Origin: Ardenticatenaceae bacterium
Lineage (GTDB): Bacteria > Chloroflexota > Anaerolineae > Promineifilales > Promineifilaceae
Assembly (NCBI GenBank): GCA_020634375.1
Contig: JACKBX010000014.1
Span: 19,598-83,597 of the forward strand
Length of the DNA stretch: 64,000 bases
Direction of reading: 5' to 3'
Under the pieces are notes generated by a model. The model was not told the DNA's origin. It saw nothing but the letters and a program-made list of their open reading frames with translations, and made no database searches. The position numbers and the translations under genes were made by a program. Shown one piece after another: positions 52,952-63,342 of the stretch. The number at the start of each line of letters is the position of its first letter. Positions within the stretch are counted from its first letter, which is position 1.

Positions 52952-55900
52952 TTGAAGCAGGCATCACTCACAATCCCTAACCTGTTGGAAGCCCATTTTT
53001 TGGGAACATATGTATTGCGACAAGGCGATACAGACCTGGCTATCCCCGCCACAACGGATGCGCGGTTGTTGCTAGGCTACCTTCTACTTCATCCCAAACA
53101 AGCACATCCCCGCCTACGGTTAATCGAATCCCTATGGCCCAATTCGGCCGAAGGTCAATCTCGCCGTCGCCTAAGCCGCGCCTTGTGGCATGTTCGCCGC
53201 TGTTTACCCAACCTGATTCACAGCACTGCTAATCAGATTTCACTTGATGACAATATACCCATTTGGGTGGATGTGACAGCGTTTGAGGCATTGGCAAGTG
53301 CTTCTTTGCGAGTAGGCGTTGAGGAGGGAACGGCCGTTCCCACCCTCCATCAAGCCATCCAACTCTATCGCGGCCCATTGCTAGATGGGTATTACGACGA
53401 ATGGGTACTGGTGAAGCGCGACAAGTTGGAGGAAATCCACCTGCAAGTGCTGCAATACCTGCTGCGCCACGAAAAGGCGGCAGGCCATTACCGGGAGGCG
53501 TTAGCCTTTGCCCAACAATTAGTCGAGGCCGATCCCCTGCGCGAAACCTCACAACGGGAATTTATTCAGCTTCTTTTTATGCTGGGCCACCCAGAAACGG
53601 CCGTCAAACAATACGAAAAATATCGTCAACAGCTAGAACATGACCTGCGCCTAAAACCAGCGCCACAAATCACCGCCCTGGTGCAGCAAGTCGCCAGCCA
53701 ATACCGCCTCATCTTCCCCAATCAAACCAAGCCAGATACGGCCGTTGCAAACACGCCTTCCGCTCCCTTACTAACAACCAAACAAATGCCACTCATCGGC
53801 CGCCATGAGGAGCGCACGCAACTGCTAGAACAAGTCGAAGCGATCTTCGCTGGAGCAGGTGGGACCGTGCTGCTCGAAGGCGAAGCCGGTGTGGGCAAAA
53901 CCCGCCTGCTGCAAGAAATCGCCCAAGATGCAGAATGGCGCGGTGCACAAGTATTGTGGGGCAAGAGCAGTGGGCCGCAGCCTGCCACCTCCTATGGCCT
54001 GCTCATTACAGCGCTGGAATCGAGGCTGACGCCGCTGCGCGTGCAGCAAATGAGCCGCCTGATCCCAAAACCGATGCTGCAAGTGTTACGGCCGTTACTC
54101 CCCAGCCTCCAGCGCTACCTGCCCAATCTATCTCCCCCCGCCCCACTATCCGACGGAGAAAGCGACCGCCTACAAGAAGCCTTCATCCAACTAATTAGCG
54201 GGTGGAGTACAGTGACGCCGCTCCTATTAATATTGGAAGACACCCACTGGATTGACGCCGATACAGGCGATATGCTGCCCAAATTAGCAACACGCTTGGC
54301 AAAGTATCCCGTGCTCATCATCATCGCCTACCGCAGCGCGGAGATGCGCAGCCGTACTGCCGCGTGGGACAAACTGCGCACGGTAGATCGCACCGCACCG
54401 CGCCGTTTACGGCTGCGCCTGAACCGCTTGGACGCAAATGCGACCACCGCCTTTTTGCGTGAAGCGCTGGCAATGACAGAGCCGTCTCGCCCTCTTGAAC
54501 AACATATCTATCAAGAAACAGATGGCAATCCCCTGTTCATTTTAGAAACGCTGCGCACCCTGCGCCAAGAAAACCTGCTTCAGCAAGATGAACAAGGCAC
54601 ATGGCGGGCAGCGTTTAAAAACGCGGATGCCCCCCAAACCCATCTGCCCCTTTCGCAAACGGTCGAGCAGGCTATCGCCCAGCGTTTACAGCGGCTGGCT
54701 CCGTCTATTCGGCATGTGTTGGAAGCAACGGCCGTCCTCGGCATGAAAACCGACTTCTCCCTACTAAGCCAGGTCATGACAGGCAGCATCAAAACATTGC
54801 TAGCGTCGCTGCACACCCTGGTGCAAATGCAGCTTTTGGAAGAAACAGAACCAGGCTACCGCTTCAGTCACGATAAAATACAACAAGTCGCTTATGCAGA
54901 AATTAATGAAGCGAGACGGAGGCAATTGCACCAGCAGGCAGCACAAGCCATCGCACAACACCCCACGCCCGATGTCATCAGTTTGGCCTATCACTATACA
55001 CAGGGGCAGCTTTGGGATCAGGCCGTCATTTACCATTTGCAGGCAGCAGAACGGGCAGCGGCCGTACACGGCCATCGCAGCGCATCAGATCATTACACCC
55101 ACGCCCTCGAACTACTCAACCAACACGCCCCATTCCCACCGCTGCGAACAGATGAATTCCGCTTTCAAATATTGACCGAACGTTACAAGTTGATCGAAAT
55201 GCAAGGTAAGACCGAGCAGGCGCGGCAAGATGTCATGGCATTGAGCGAATTAGCCGAGCGGCTGGGCGATCCAGAGCGACAAATAGATTCCCTCAATGCG
55301 CAGGCAGCCTTCCTTTGCCATATTGTCCATGACTATGCTGCCTCTCGCCGGTATGCCAGACATGCACAGGCATTGGCACAAATGTACAACCTGCCTCGTC
55401 AGGAAATGATGGCGTGCTACCGCCTGGGAAACGCCTATTTTTTGCAAGGGTATCATCGAGAAGCAATAGATAGTTTGCAGCAAGCATTGGGGTTATGGAA
55501 ATCTGCGCCCGGCCAGTTTGGGGACGAGATTATCAATATTCATTTCACGTTGGCGCAAACGTACCAAAGTGCCGGTGAATCGGATTCTGCCCGCGCAGAG
55601 GCGGAAACGCTGTTGGCAATTGCCCATGAACGCAACATGCAACAGGGGTTGATGGAAGGTTATTTATTGCTGGGGCAAACGGCCTTTGCCAACCGGGATT
55701 TGGCGAAGGCGGCAGCACATTTTCAGGCTTGTTTGCAAATTGCGCACGACGTCGGCGATTATCATTATGAGGCGGTGCAGTCGGTTGAGTTTGGGCTGGT
55801 TTATTGGGCGCAGGGCAATTTTGCAGAGGCAGCAGACTATTTGCAAAAAGGGTTAGCGCTGTTTGAACGGCTGGAAGATTGGCATAATTATTTGCTGACG

Positions 55901-56872
55901 CTGGTCAATCTGGGGCAGTTTTATCTAAGTGTGGGGCAGCATGAACAGGCGGCAGATGCTTTCCTGGAGGCAACGGACTTGGCACAGCGGCTAGATATGG
56001 CCGACCAGGAAGTGCGAATATGGGCGCTGCAAAGCCGTCTCTACACTAGTTTGAGCAATGTGCCCCAGGCACAATTGTACGCTGATAAACTCCGGCAGGC
56101 GCTGCCACAGGTGGAGGCGGCCCGACGATGCGCTCAGGTGCATTTTCATTTGGGTTATGTGTGCCAGTTTGTGGGTGAATGGGCAACGGCCGTTGCCCAC
56201 TTTCAAGAATCGCTCCCATTTTATGAAGACACGGGCAAAGTGGCAATGGTCTACGCCCATCTGGCGGCCTGCCATCATGAAATGGGCCAGCGCGAACAAG
56301 CTATTTCCCTTTCTCAGCAGGCTGTCCACCTCTTGGAGTCGCAAGAAGGGAAGGATGAAATCGCTTACATCTATTGGCAGAATTACCTGATTCTGAAAGC
56401 GGCCCATCAAGAGGTCACCGCCAACCAATCGCTGCAAAAAGTGCATGACATGTTACAAGCAGACCTGGCCGTTTTGCCTGATGTAGCGTGGCAGCGCGAT
56501 TATTTGGAAAATGTACCTGTTCACCGGGCAATTATGACCGCATATGAAAAGATGCGGCGCACCCCGCAGCCCGGCCAAATTGTGGTGTATCTGCCTAAAT
56601 TGGATGCGGCGTTGGGACGGCCGTTGCGCGATGATGAAATGACGACCGTGATCTGGACCCAGCACGCCCCCGAAGACAAAACCATCGCCAATAAAGTGGC
56701 CCGGCGGCGACACCGTTTGCAGCGCCTGCTCGCCGAGGCGCAAGCACAAGACGCCATCCCCGCTTATCACCATCTTGCCGAGGCATTGGCCGTATCCACC
56801 CGCACCATTGAGCGCGATATGGCCTATTTGCAAAAACAGCAAATCCCCCTCCCCCCAACACGCGGCCATTAA
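52952..56872 (+). CDS. BTAD-AAA-TPR regulator with a second C-terminal HTH
   Basis: 1306 residues. Residues 5-95: winged-helix DNA-binding domain (LLLGYLLLHPKQAHPRLRLIESLWP). About 110-250: BTAD helical domain of SARP-type regulators (LYRGPLLDGYYDEWVLVKRDKLEEIHLQVLQYLL). About 275-640: AAA/STAND ATPase with Walker A EGEAGVGKTRLLQEIA and Walker B LLILEDTHWID. About 650-1150: TPR-like repeats (AHFQACLQIAHDVGDYHYEAVQSVEFGLVYWAQGNFAEA). The end, LAEALAVSTRTIERDMAYLQKQQIPL, is an HTH_11/DeoR-like helix-turn-helix. The start is a TTG at 52952 because no ATG lies near. Ligand and targets unknown. Confidence 0.85.
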   Translation: MKQASLTIPNLLEAHFLGTYVLRQGDTDLAIPATTDARLLLGYLLLHPKQAHPRLRLIESLWPNSAEGQSRRRLSRALWHVRRCLPNLIHSTANQISLDDNIPIWVDVTAFEALASASLRVGVEEGTAVPTLHQAIQLYRGPLLDGYYDEWVLVKRDKLEEIHLQVLQYLLRHEKAAGHYREALAFAQQLVEADPLRETSQREFIQLLFMLGHPETAVKQYEKYRQQLEHDLRLKPAPQITALVQQVASQYRLIFPNQTKPDTAVANTPSAPLLTTKQMPLIGRHEERTQLLEQVEAIFAGAGGTVLLEGEAGVGKTRLLQEIAQDAEWRGAQVLWGKSSGPQPATSYGLLITALESRLTPLRVQQMSRLIPKPMLQVLRPLLPSLQRYLPNLSPPAPLSDGESDRLQEAFIQLISGWSTVTPLLLILEDTHWIDADTGDMLPKLATRLAKYPVLIIIAYRSAEMRSRTAAWDKLRTVDRTAPRRLRLRLNRLDANATTAFLREALAMTEPSRPLEQHIYQETDGNPLFILETLRTLRQENLLQQDEQGTWRAAFKNADAPQTHLPLSQTVEQAIAQRLQRLAPSIRHVLEATAVLGMKTDFSLLSQVMTGSIKTLLASLHTLVQMQLLEETEPGYRFSHDKIQQVAYAEINEARRRQLHQQAAQAIAQHPTPDVISLAYHYTQGQLWDQAVIYHLQAAERAAAVHGHRSASDHYTHALELLNQHAPFPPLRTDEFRFQILTERYKLIEMQGKTEQARQDVMALSELAERLGDPERQIDSLNAQAAFLCHIVHDYAASRRYARHAQALAQMYNLPRQEMMACYRLGNAYFLQGYHREAIDSLQQALGLWKSAPGQFGDEIINIHFTLAQTYQSAGESDSARAEAETLLAIAHERNMQQGLMEGYLLLGQTAFANRDLAKAAAHFQACLQIAHDVGDYHYEAVQSVEFGLVYWAQGNFAEAADYLQKGLALFERLEDWHNYLLTLVNLGQFYLSVGQHEQAADAFLEATDLAQRLDMADQEVRIWALQSRLYTSLSNVPQAQLYADKLRQALPQVEAARRCAQVHFHLGYVCQFVGEWATAVAHFQESLPFYEDTGKVAMVYAHLAACHHEMGQREQAISLSQQAVHLLESQEGKDEIAYIYWQNYLILKAAHQEVTANQSLQKVHDMLQADLAVLPDVAWQRDYLENVPVHRAIMTAYEKMRRTPQPGQIVVYLPKLDAALGRPLRDDEMTTVIWTQHAPEDKTIANKVARRRHRLQRLLAEAQAQDAIPAYHHLAEALAVSTRTIERDMAYLQKQQIPLPPTRGH

Positions 56873-57104
56873 ACTAGCCAATCCTTCCCCAAAATGCTGA
56901 CCAACGAAAGAATGTCGGGATAGTTCTGCCTCATAAATGTCGGGACAGTGCCGCGCACCCCTTTATCGAGAGATAAATCAACGATACCCCCTCAGTAAAC
57001 TGTCTGGTAATCAACCTGAGTCCAGCAGCGGATTGTCCCCGTGTGTCGGTTCAAGGCTGATGGCGAACGAAATAATTTCCTGGCATCGCACCATAAGGGG
57101 GTAA

Positions 57105-57506
57105 ATGATTATGTACAGGAATTACGAAGCTGAAGTTTACATTGAAGATAATCGGTTCGTGGTGTTGTGGTGGTCGCTGCAACAATTGACGATAGGAGTG
57201 AGCGGGCGCATTGGTTCGCAAACTGTCTTTGAGTTTTGCAACCGAAACCCGTCAGACAAACGCCTGAATCAGGCACAGATTGTCACGCAGTGCCAGTGCG
57301 TATTACAACTCTACATTGGTTTGTGGGGAACCAAAGTCACAGATGAGCAGCGATTGGTTATCTATCTTCCGCTCATTGCCAGAAAAGCGATGGAACTGCT
57401 CAAACTCATGTCACAATCTGCTAATTCTCAAATTGCATCAACTTATTTGGAAGAAATTGAAATAGAGGCGACTGCGGAACATCAAATGCCGACGTTCGCA
57501 CACTAG
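57105..57506 (+). CDS. Small hypothetical protein
   Basis: 133 residues, not recognised. It is neutral, with no signal peptide: YRNYEAEVYIEDNRFVVLWWSLQQLTIGVSGRI, CNRNPSDKRLNQAQIVTQCQCVLQLYIGLWGTKVTDEQRLVIYLPLIARKAMELLKLM. An N-terminal beta-rich and C-terminal helical layout is suggested. An AAGGGGG motif precedes it; it is close to the first ATG (57105) and better spaced for the second (57111). It sits 17 bases upstream of the giant FG-GAP gene on the same strand, so the two are probably co-transcribed. Confidence 0.6.
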   Translation: MIMYRNYEAEVYIEDNRFVVLWWSLQQLTIGVSGRIGSQTVFEFCNRNPSDKRLNQAQIVTQCQCVLQLYIGLWGTKVTDEQRLVIYLPLIARKAMELLKLMSQSANSQIASTYLEEIEIEATAEHQMPTFAH

Positions 57507-57523
57507 CTTTCATTGGAGGAATC

Positions 57524-60500
57524 ATGAAGAAAAATCGTTTTGGTTTTGTTCTGCTCTCAAGCACTATGGCAAGGGTAACGGCCGTTACCTTACTGGCAAT
57601 TGTACTGGTTCTGAGCCTGGGACGGCCGTCCACCATTCATGCTGACGACGACCGTGTCCAAGAAATCGCCCCTGGGCAAACGCCCGACGGTGTAACCGAA
57701 AGCGAATGGCAAGGCATCCGGCAGGCCATTGCCGCCGCCGAATACCACTTTGCCTACCACATCGCCGACGACGACGTGCCCGCCCCCTATTATTGGGCGC
57801 CCAACCGCGCCCATGGCTGGCAAATCCAGTTTGCCCCCTCCGGCGTGCAAGTCACCCCCGCCGATGGCGCAGAGTGGTCATGGGAATTGTCGTTGGCGGG
57901 ATACGGCCGTTCCGCAGCCATGCAACCCGTCAGCGCCCCTACCCTCACCGCCAGCCAAGGCACCCTCACCTACCAGTGGGACGCCAACCTGAGCGAATGG
58001 TGGATCAACAGTGCCGCCGGGCTGGAGCAAGGGTTCACCCTTCAGCAAAAACTGGCTGGCAGTGACCCCTTGGTGGTGGAAATGGAGATTGGGGGAGATT
58101 TAACGGCCGTTGCCACCGGCAGCGGCATCGTTTTTCAAGACAGCAGCGGGGAGAAGGTGTTTAGTTACGGCCGGTTGCACGTCACCGACGCCGCCGGAAA
58201 AACCATCCCCGCCCAACTCGAACTCACCAACGCCGACACCCTACGCATCCTCGTCCAAGACGCCAACGCCACCTATCCCCTCACCATCGACCCCTGGATG
58301 CAAACCGCCCAACTCACTTTGGTTACCGGCGATCCGCCAGACGACCGGCTGGGGGGCAGTGTCGCCATCAGCGGAGACGTGATCGTGGTGGGCGCGTATG
58401 CCTATGCCGGAGGGCAACCCAACAGCGGTGCGGCCTACGTCTTCGTCAAGCCTGCCAGCGGCGGTTGGGTGGATGCCACTCAAACCGCCAAATTAACCGC
58501 CAGCGATGCTGCGGCGAGTGATTCCTTTGGCAGAGCAGTCGCCATCAGCGGCGACACCATTGCAATCGGGTCAAGTTTACAAAATGATGGCTACACAGGC
58601 GCAGTCTACGTATTCGTCAAGCCCACCAGCGGCGGTTGGGTAAATACCACTGAAACCGCCAAGTTTCGGCCCACCGTTTCTAATAGCCAGAATCTTACGG
58701 ACCAACAAGCATTAGCCATCAACGCCAATGCCGACACCATTGTAGCCGGGACCTACTCCGAAGGGGCCGTATATGTTTTTACGGAGCCAACTTCAGGCAG
58801 TTGGGGCGCCTGTCCGGTGGCATCCAATTGCCATGAAACTGCAAAATTGACGGTCTCGGCTTCTGATCCTGATAACGTCACAGCCACCCAACTAGGGATT
58901 TCCGTAGCCATAGATGGCGATACAGTGGTCGCCGGGGCAAGGCTCCCAGATACCAGCTATCAGGGGGCGGCTTACGTTTTTGAGAAGCCAGGCAGCGGCG
59001 GTTGGGTGGATGCCACCGAGACCGCCAAGCTTACCGCAGCCCCCCGTACCGCCAGTGACTACTTTGGCTGGTCAGTCGCCATTAACAGCAGCCACATCTT
59101 TGTCGGCGCACTCGAGGTAGGGGGCACCGGTCTGGGGCGGGTAGACGTTTTTGCCGAGCCGGGCGGTGGCTGGACAGGCACAATCAACACTCCCGTTGCT
59201 GCGCTCACCGCTAGTGATGGCGTGGCAAACGATTATTTTGGCGCCAAGCTTGCTGTTAGCGGAAACACCTTGGTCGCCGCGCCCTATACATTCTACAACT
59301 ACATAGATACTGCCTACGTGTTCGTAGAACCGGGAAGCGGTTGGGCAACTGCCACTGAAGATGCCATTTTGACGGCCAGCGATGGCGCAGCAGACGATGA
59401 TTTTGGTGCTGCTGTAGCCATTAGTGGTGATACGATTATCGTTGGCACGCCAGGTGATGATGCTGACTACGGGGCTGCCTACGTTTACGAAAAAGGCGCA
59501 GCCTGGACAAATACCACCGAAACCGCCAAGCTGACCCACATCAACAACGAAAACGGCGCGGTATCCGGCGCCTACTTTGGTTGGTCGGTGGCCGCTAGCG
59601 GCGATACTGTTGTGATCGGCGCGCGAGAATTTGGCGTAACCGACGGGAAGGGCGCCGCCTACGTTTTCGTGCGGCCCGATGGCGGCTGGATAGACACATC
59701 AGCCTACGCCGCCAAATTAACCGCCAGCGATGGGGCAGCCGATGATGATTTCGGCTGGGCTGCGGCCATCAGCGGCAGCACCGTCGTGATTGGTGCAACA
59801 GAACACAATAGCGCTCAAGGGGCAGCTTATGTTTTTGCCCGGCCCGCAGGGGGCTGGCAAGACGCCACTGAAACCGTCAAGTTGACGGCCGGCAGCGACA
59901 GTGCAGATAATGACCGATTTGGCCGGGCCGTTGCCGTCAGTGGCAATACCATTATAGTCGGCAGCAGCTACCAAAACGGCTCTCCCAAAGGTGCAACCTA
60001 TGTCTTTGTGCGGCCAGGCGCAGGCTGGGCCGGCGCTGCAAGCTATACGGCCCGGCTGACCACCACCGAGGACACCAATACCTCTTTTGGAGACTCCGTT
60101 GCCATCAGCGGGGAAACGGTTGTTATAGGAGCGCCCTATTCGCAGTACGCAGCCTACGTCTTTACCCGGCCAGCAGGGGGGTGGACAACGACAACCACCT
60201 ACACCGCCAAGCTGGTTCACCCCGCCCCGGTGGCTTCAGGTGACCGTTTTGGCAACGCGGTGGCTGTCAGTGGGGATACCATTGCGGTTGGAGCGTACGG
60301 CGATGACAATTCCCTGACAAACGATGGCTCCGTTTACATCTTTACGGCTCCCTGGGGAAATCCGCCCGCCGCAACACTAACCGCCAGTACCCCCGTGGCA
60401 TCCGCCAGTCTGGGTGTATCTGTCGCCATCAGTGGAGACACGGTGGCCGCGAGTGCATTTGGTGAACCCGCGACTTATGTTTTTGTCAAACCTTCCGGCG

Positions 60501-62779
60501 GCTGGACAAACGCCACCGAAACCGCCAGATTCGGCGTCGGTAGCAATTCATGGAATTCTGTAGCCATAGCCGGGGATACGGTGGTCATAGGTGACTCACA
60601 GTACAACGGTGAGCGCGGCACGGCTTACATTTTCCAAAATGAGTTTTGCTCCAAGACCAGCGGTGATTGGAGCAACGCGAGTACCTGGGTGGGCGGCGTT
60701 GTACCCAGCAGCACGGATGATGCCTGCATCAGCACCGGCGACACGGTTACACTGGCAGGTGGTGAAGCTGCTAACCGCGTGTTGGTCAACCCCTTTGCGG
60801 CGCTTGATCTGGGGGGAAACACGCTCACCGTTGAAGACAGCCTGACGAACAACGGCACTATCTCTCAAACTCAAACCGTTTATGGAGCCAGCGTCGAATT
60901 CCTACACATTCAAAACGCTGCGGCTGACGCCACAAAATATCGCGGGTTGGTGATTGACACATCTACCAGCACCGCCAACCTGGGTGCGGTTCAAGCAGGT
61001 ATCCGCGAGACGGTTGACTGGTTCGGCTGGTATGACAGCAATGGCGTGGATGTCGCCCAATTCTGCACCAACGACGGCAGCGGCGTCTATGCGGAACGCT
61101 GCTTTACCATCAACCCCACCACCGACGGAGAAGCCACCCTGCGGCTGTATGCTCGCACGGCCGATGAGCTAAACGGCATCCCAGAAGGCGATCTGGCTGT
61201 CTATCATAACGATCCAGACGGAACAAATAACTGGATAGAATTGACCAATTCCGCTTCTAGCGGCAATGATGGGGGCGATTACAGTTATGGGGAGGCAACC
61301 ACGCCGGGCTTCTCTCATTTCTTGCTGGGGGAAGCAACTGTCATACCCGGAATAGCCGGTGGCGATGGCCCTGGCGGCGTGGGCATTACGGATGGCAGCA
61401 GTCCGTTGGAGCTATGGCTGAGAGCAAATGCCGGTACATTCAGTGACGCTGGCTGCGCTACGTCAGAAACAACAAATGGGAACAGTGTTTCCTGTTGGCA
61501 AGACCAAAGCGGTAATGGCAATGATGTAACTGGCACATCGGTTCCCACCTATGCCAGCAGCGTCTCGAACAACCAACCTGCCCTTAACTTTGGTGGAACT
61601 GGCTACTTGACGCGCGACATTACCGATGCCGACGAGGACTTCACGATTTTCGTCGTAGCAACCACAAATTCTGCTACTGCATCAGAGTATGATTCGCTCT
61701 TTTCCACAAATAATGACCCCAATGTAAGCGGCTCCTTCCAACTTGATGTAGGCGGCGCCAACAGCGGTTGTGATGGGCAATTCAGGATGCTTATGAACGA
61801 TAACTCCAATGGCGCTGGTGTATGCAATGGTTCTTACCCGATAGGGTCAAGTTCAGCCATCCTCGCCTTTCGTTGGAACAGCTCTTCTGTGAACACCTGG
61901 CTTAACGGGACAGTGGGAGGCTCCTACACCTCCGATACCTTTAATCCTGTTTTTGACCTGTTTAAGATTGGCGTAAATAGAAACACCAGCACTCCCTGGC
62001 CTAACGACATCGCGGAAGAAATAATCTACTGGGCGCCGCTTCCCGACGTGGAGCGCATTCTGGTAGAGAACTATCTTCAAGCCAAGTACAATGACAGTAC
62101 CACAGACAACCTGACAATTGCCGATGATCATTATGATGGCGATACTACAGCCAACGGTGACTTTGACCTGAATGTGGCTGGCATCGGCCAGTTTGGCGGC
62201 AGCCAGCACATCCAGGCTCATGCTGCCGGTATGATTGTGGTGAATAACACCTACCTGCAAGATGACGGTGACTGGCTTCTTTTTGGGCACAATGTCCTCG
62301 TCAATGACAATACGACTGATAATCTACCCACAGGCGGCGATTGGGGCGGCATAAACGCGCAGCGCTGGATGCGCAGCTTTTACATTGACCTGACCGATGC
62401 CAATTCGAATGGTGGCACAGTAGACATCATCTTTGACTTCAGCGACGGGGGGATGGGCGTGCCCATGCCGGCCGGTTCGGTTAGCAATTACCGGCTGTTG
62501 AAACGCAGCGGAACCACAGGTGACTTTAGCGACATCACGGCCGTTTCCGGAGCTACCATTGAGATCATCGGCGACCAGGTGCAGTTCTTAGGTGTGGATG
62601 TGGCCCAATTGGGCAGCAACTTTACGTTGGGGACGATTGATGCGGCGGCTTCGCCAACGGCCGTCACCCTCCAGTCTATCTCTGCAACGAACCAACCTAC
62701 GAATGCCATCATCCTGGCATTGAGCATTCTTGCTTTGCTGCTTGGCTTTCTCTGGTTACGTCGCCGTTTCGCCAACTAG
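57524..62779 (+). CDS. Giant FG-GAP repeat surface protein with C-terminal anchor
   Basis: 1751 residues. The signal peptide is VTLLAIVLVLSLG with cleavage near STIHADDD. Residues of about 260-1040 carry around a dozen FG-GAP-type units of about 60 residues (for example DRLGGSVAISGDVIVVGAYAYAGGQPNSGAAYVFVKP; SDAAASDSFGRAVAISGDTIAIG), the calcium-binding repeats of integrin-like propellers. At about 1295-1480 is a LamG-like module (SPLELWLRANAG, SVSCWQDQSGNGNDV). The end, PTNAIILALSILALLLGFLWLRRRFAN, is a hydrophobic helix plus Arg tail, a cell-wall or membrane-sorting-type signal. RBS GGAGG precedes the ATG. Only the ends of the gene contain ACGGCCGT; 58.1-62.5 kb lacks it. Confidence 0.85.
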   Translation: MKKNRFGFVLLSSTMARVTAVTLLAIVLVLSLGRPSTIHADDDRVQEIAPGQTPDGVTESEWQGIRQAIAAAEYHFAYHIADDDVPAPYYWAPNRAHGWQIQFAPSGVQVTPADGAEWSWELSLAGYGRSAAMQPVSAPTLTASQGTLTYQWDANLSEWWINSAAGLEQGFTLQQKLAGSDPLVVEMEIGGDLTAVATGSGIVFQDSSGEKVFSYGRLHVTDAAGKTIPAQLELTNADTLRILVQDANATYPLTIDPWMQTAQLTLVTGDPPDDRLGGSVAISGDVIVVGAYAYAGGQPNSGAAYVFVKPASGGWVDATQTAKLTASDAAASDSFGRAVAISGDTIAIGSSLQNDGYTGAVYVFVKPTSGGWVNTTETAKFRPTVSNSQNLTDQQALAINANADTIVAGTYSEGAVYVFTEPTSGSWGACPVASNCHETAKLTVSASDPDNVTATQLGISVAIDGDTVVAGARLPDTSYQGAAYVFEKPGSGGWVDATETAKLTAAPRTASDYFGWSVAINSSHIFVGALEVGGTGLGRVDVFAEPGGGWTGTINTPVAALTASDGVANDYFGAKLAVSGNTLVAAPYTFYNYIDTAYVFVEPGSGWATATEDAILTASDGAADDDFGAAVAISGDTIIVGTPGDDADYGAAYVYEKGAAWTNTTETAKLTHINNENGAVSGAYFGWSVAASGDTVVIGAREFGVTDGKGAAYVFVRPDGGWIDTSAYAAKLTASDGAADDDFGWAAAISGSTVVIGATEHNSAQGAAYVFARPAGGWQDATETVKLTAGSDSADNDRFGRAVAVSGNTIIVGSSYQNGSPKGATYVFVRPGAGWAGAASYTARLTTTEDTNTSFGDSVAISGETVVIGAPYSQYAAYVFTRPAGGWTTTTTYTAKLVHPAPVASGDRFGNAVAVSGDTIAVGAYGDDNSLTNDGSVYIFTAPWGNPPAATLTASTPVASASLGVSVAISGDTVAASAFGEPATYVFVKPSGGWTNATETARFGVGSNSWNSVAIAGDTVVIGDSQYNGERGTAYIFQNEFCSKTSGDWSNASTWVGGVVPSSTDDACISTGDTVTLAGGEAANRVLVNPFAALDLGGNTLTVEDSLTNNGTISQTQTVYGASVEFLHIQNAAADATKYRGLVIDTSTSTANLGAVQAGIRETVDWFGWYDSNGVDVAQFCTNDGSGVYAERCFTINPTTDGEATLRLYARTADELNGIPEGDLAVYHNDPDGTNNWIELTNSASSGNDGGDYSYGEATTPGFSHFLLGEATVIPGIAGGDGPGGVGITDGSSPLELWLRANAGTFSDAGCATSETTNGNSVSCWQDQSGNGNDVTGTSVPTYASSVSNNQPALNFGGTGYLTRDITDADEDFTIFVVATTNSATASEYDSLFSTNNDPNVSGSFQLDVGGANSGCDGQFRMLMNDNSNGAGVCNGSYPIGSSSAILAFRWNSSSVNTWLNGTVGGSYTSDTFNPVFDLFKIGVNRNTSTPWPNDIAEEIIYWAPLPDVERILVENYLQAKYNDSTTDNLTIADDHYDGDTTANGDFDLNVAGIGQFGGSQHIQAHAAGMIVVNNTYLQDDGDWLLFGHNVLVNDNTTDNLPTGGDWGGINAQRWMRSFYIDLTDANSNGGTVDIIFDFSDGGMGVPMPAGSVSNYRLLKRSGTTGDFSDITAVSGATIEIIGDQVQFLGVDVAQLGSNFTLGTIDAAASPTAVTLQSISATNQPTNAIILALSILALLLGFLWLRRRFAN

Positions 62780-62785
62780 GTAACG

Positions 62786-62832
62786 AAAACACCGTGCAGA
62801 GAACCAATATTAGTTCTCTGCACGGTGTTTTT
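62786..62832 (+). terminator. Strong hairpin with T run after the FG-GAP gene
   Basis: Arms AAAACACCGTGCAGAGAAC and GTTCTCTGCACGGTGTTTT pair perfectly around eight bases and end in a T run, immediately after the stop at 62779. A classic intrinsic terminator. Confidence 0.85.
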
Positions 62833-62838
62833 CTGTAT

Positions 62839-63342
62839 ATGATCATGGCCCTAAATATCCCGAACCATACACCGGGCACCAATGGACTAAGGCCTGAAAT
62901 CTGTGACCATGCAAATGTTCTTGTTTTTGATGCCGAGAATCGCATTTTGATTTTAGAAGATTATGGAAGAGGCAGTGCTTGGGGTAGCTGGCGAATTATT
63001 AGCTGCTCTCTAGCACATGAAGAAGATCCGCTAACGGCCGTCAAACACACCCTGCTCGCTCAAACCGGTCTCTGGGCTGCCGATTGGATCTATTTGGGGT
63101 CCTACGTTTTAGACGACATACGGCAGATTGGTATCAGTCACTTTTTTTGCGCCCGCAATATAGGCTCTACTAACTCGAATGGCTCGAATTCAAGTCACGC
63201 ACATAAAATCAAATGGGCGCGAGGGCATGAGATTCGAGAGGCGCTGTTGGACGGCCGTATTGCCATCATTCACCATGCCGCAGCCATTACGCTATCTTTA
63301 GTCATGTGCGATAGGATGCAATTCAATAGACATAAAACGTGA
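62839..63342 (+). CDS. Nudix-fold-like protein lacking the Nudix box
   Basis: About 167 residues from the ATG at 62839. The pattern NVLVFDAENRILILEDYGRGSAWGSWRII, EDPLTAVKHTLLAQTGLWAADWIYLGSYVLDD, SHFFCARNIG, IKWARGHEIREALLDGRIAIIHHAAAITLSL follows Nudix hydrolases in strand order. The catalytic REx2EE is missing (AVKHTLLAQTGL in its place), so it is probably not a hydrolase and may be a sensor or inactive binding domain. It follows the FG-GAP terminator, and its TGA lies in a heptamer-type repeat. Confidence 0.62.
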   Translation: MIMALNIPNHTPGTNGLRPEICDHANVLVFDAENRILILEDYGRGSAWGSWRIISCSLAHEEDPLTAVKHTLLAQTGLWAADWIYLGSYVLDDIRQIGISHFFCARNIGSTNSNGSNSSHAHKIKWARGHEIREALLDGRIAIIHHAAAITLSLVMCDRMQFNRHKT

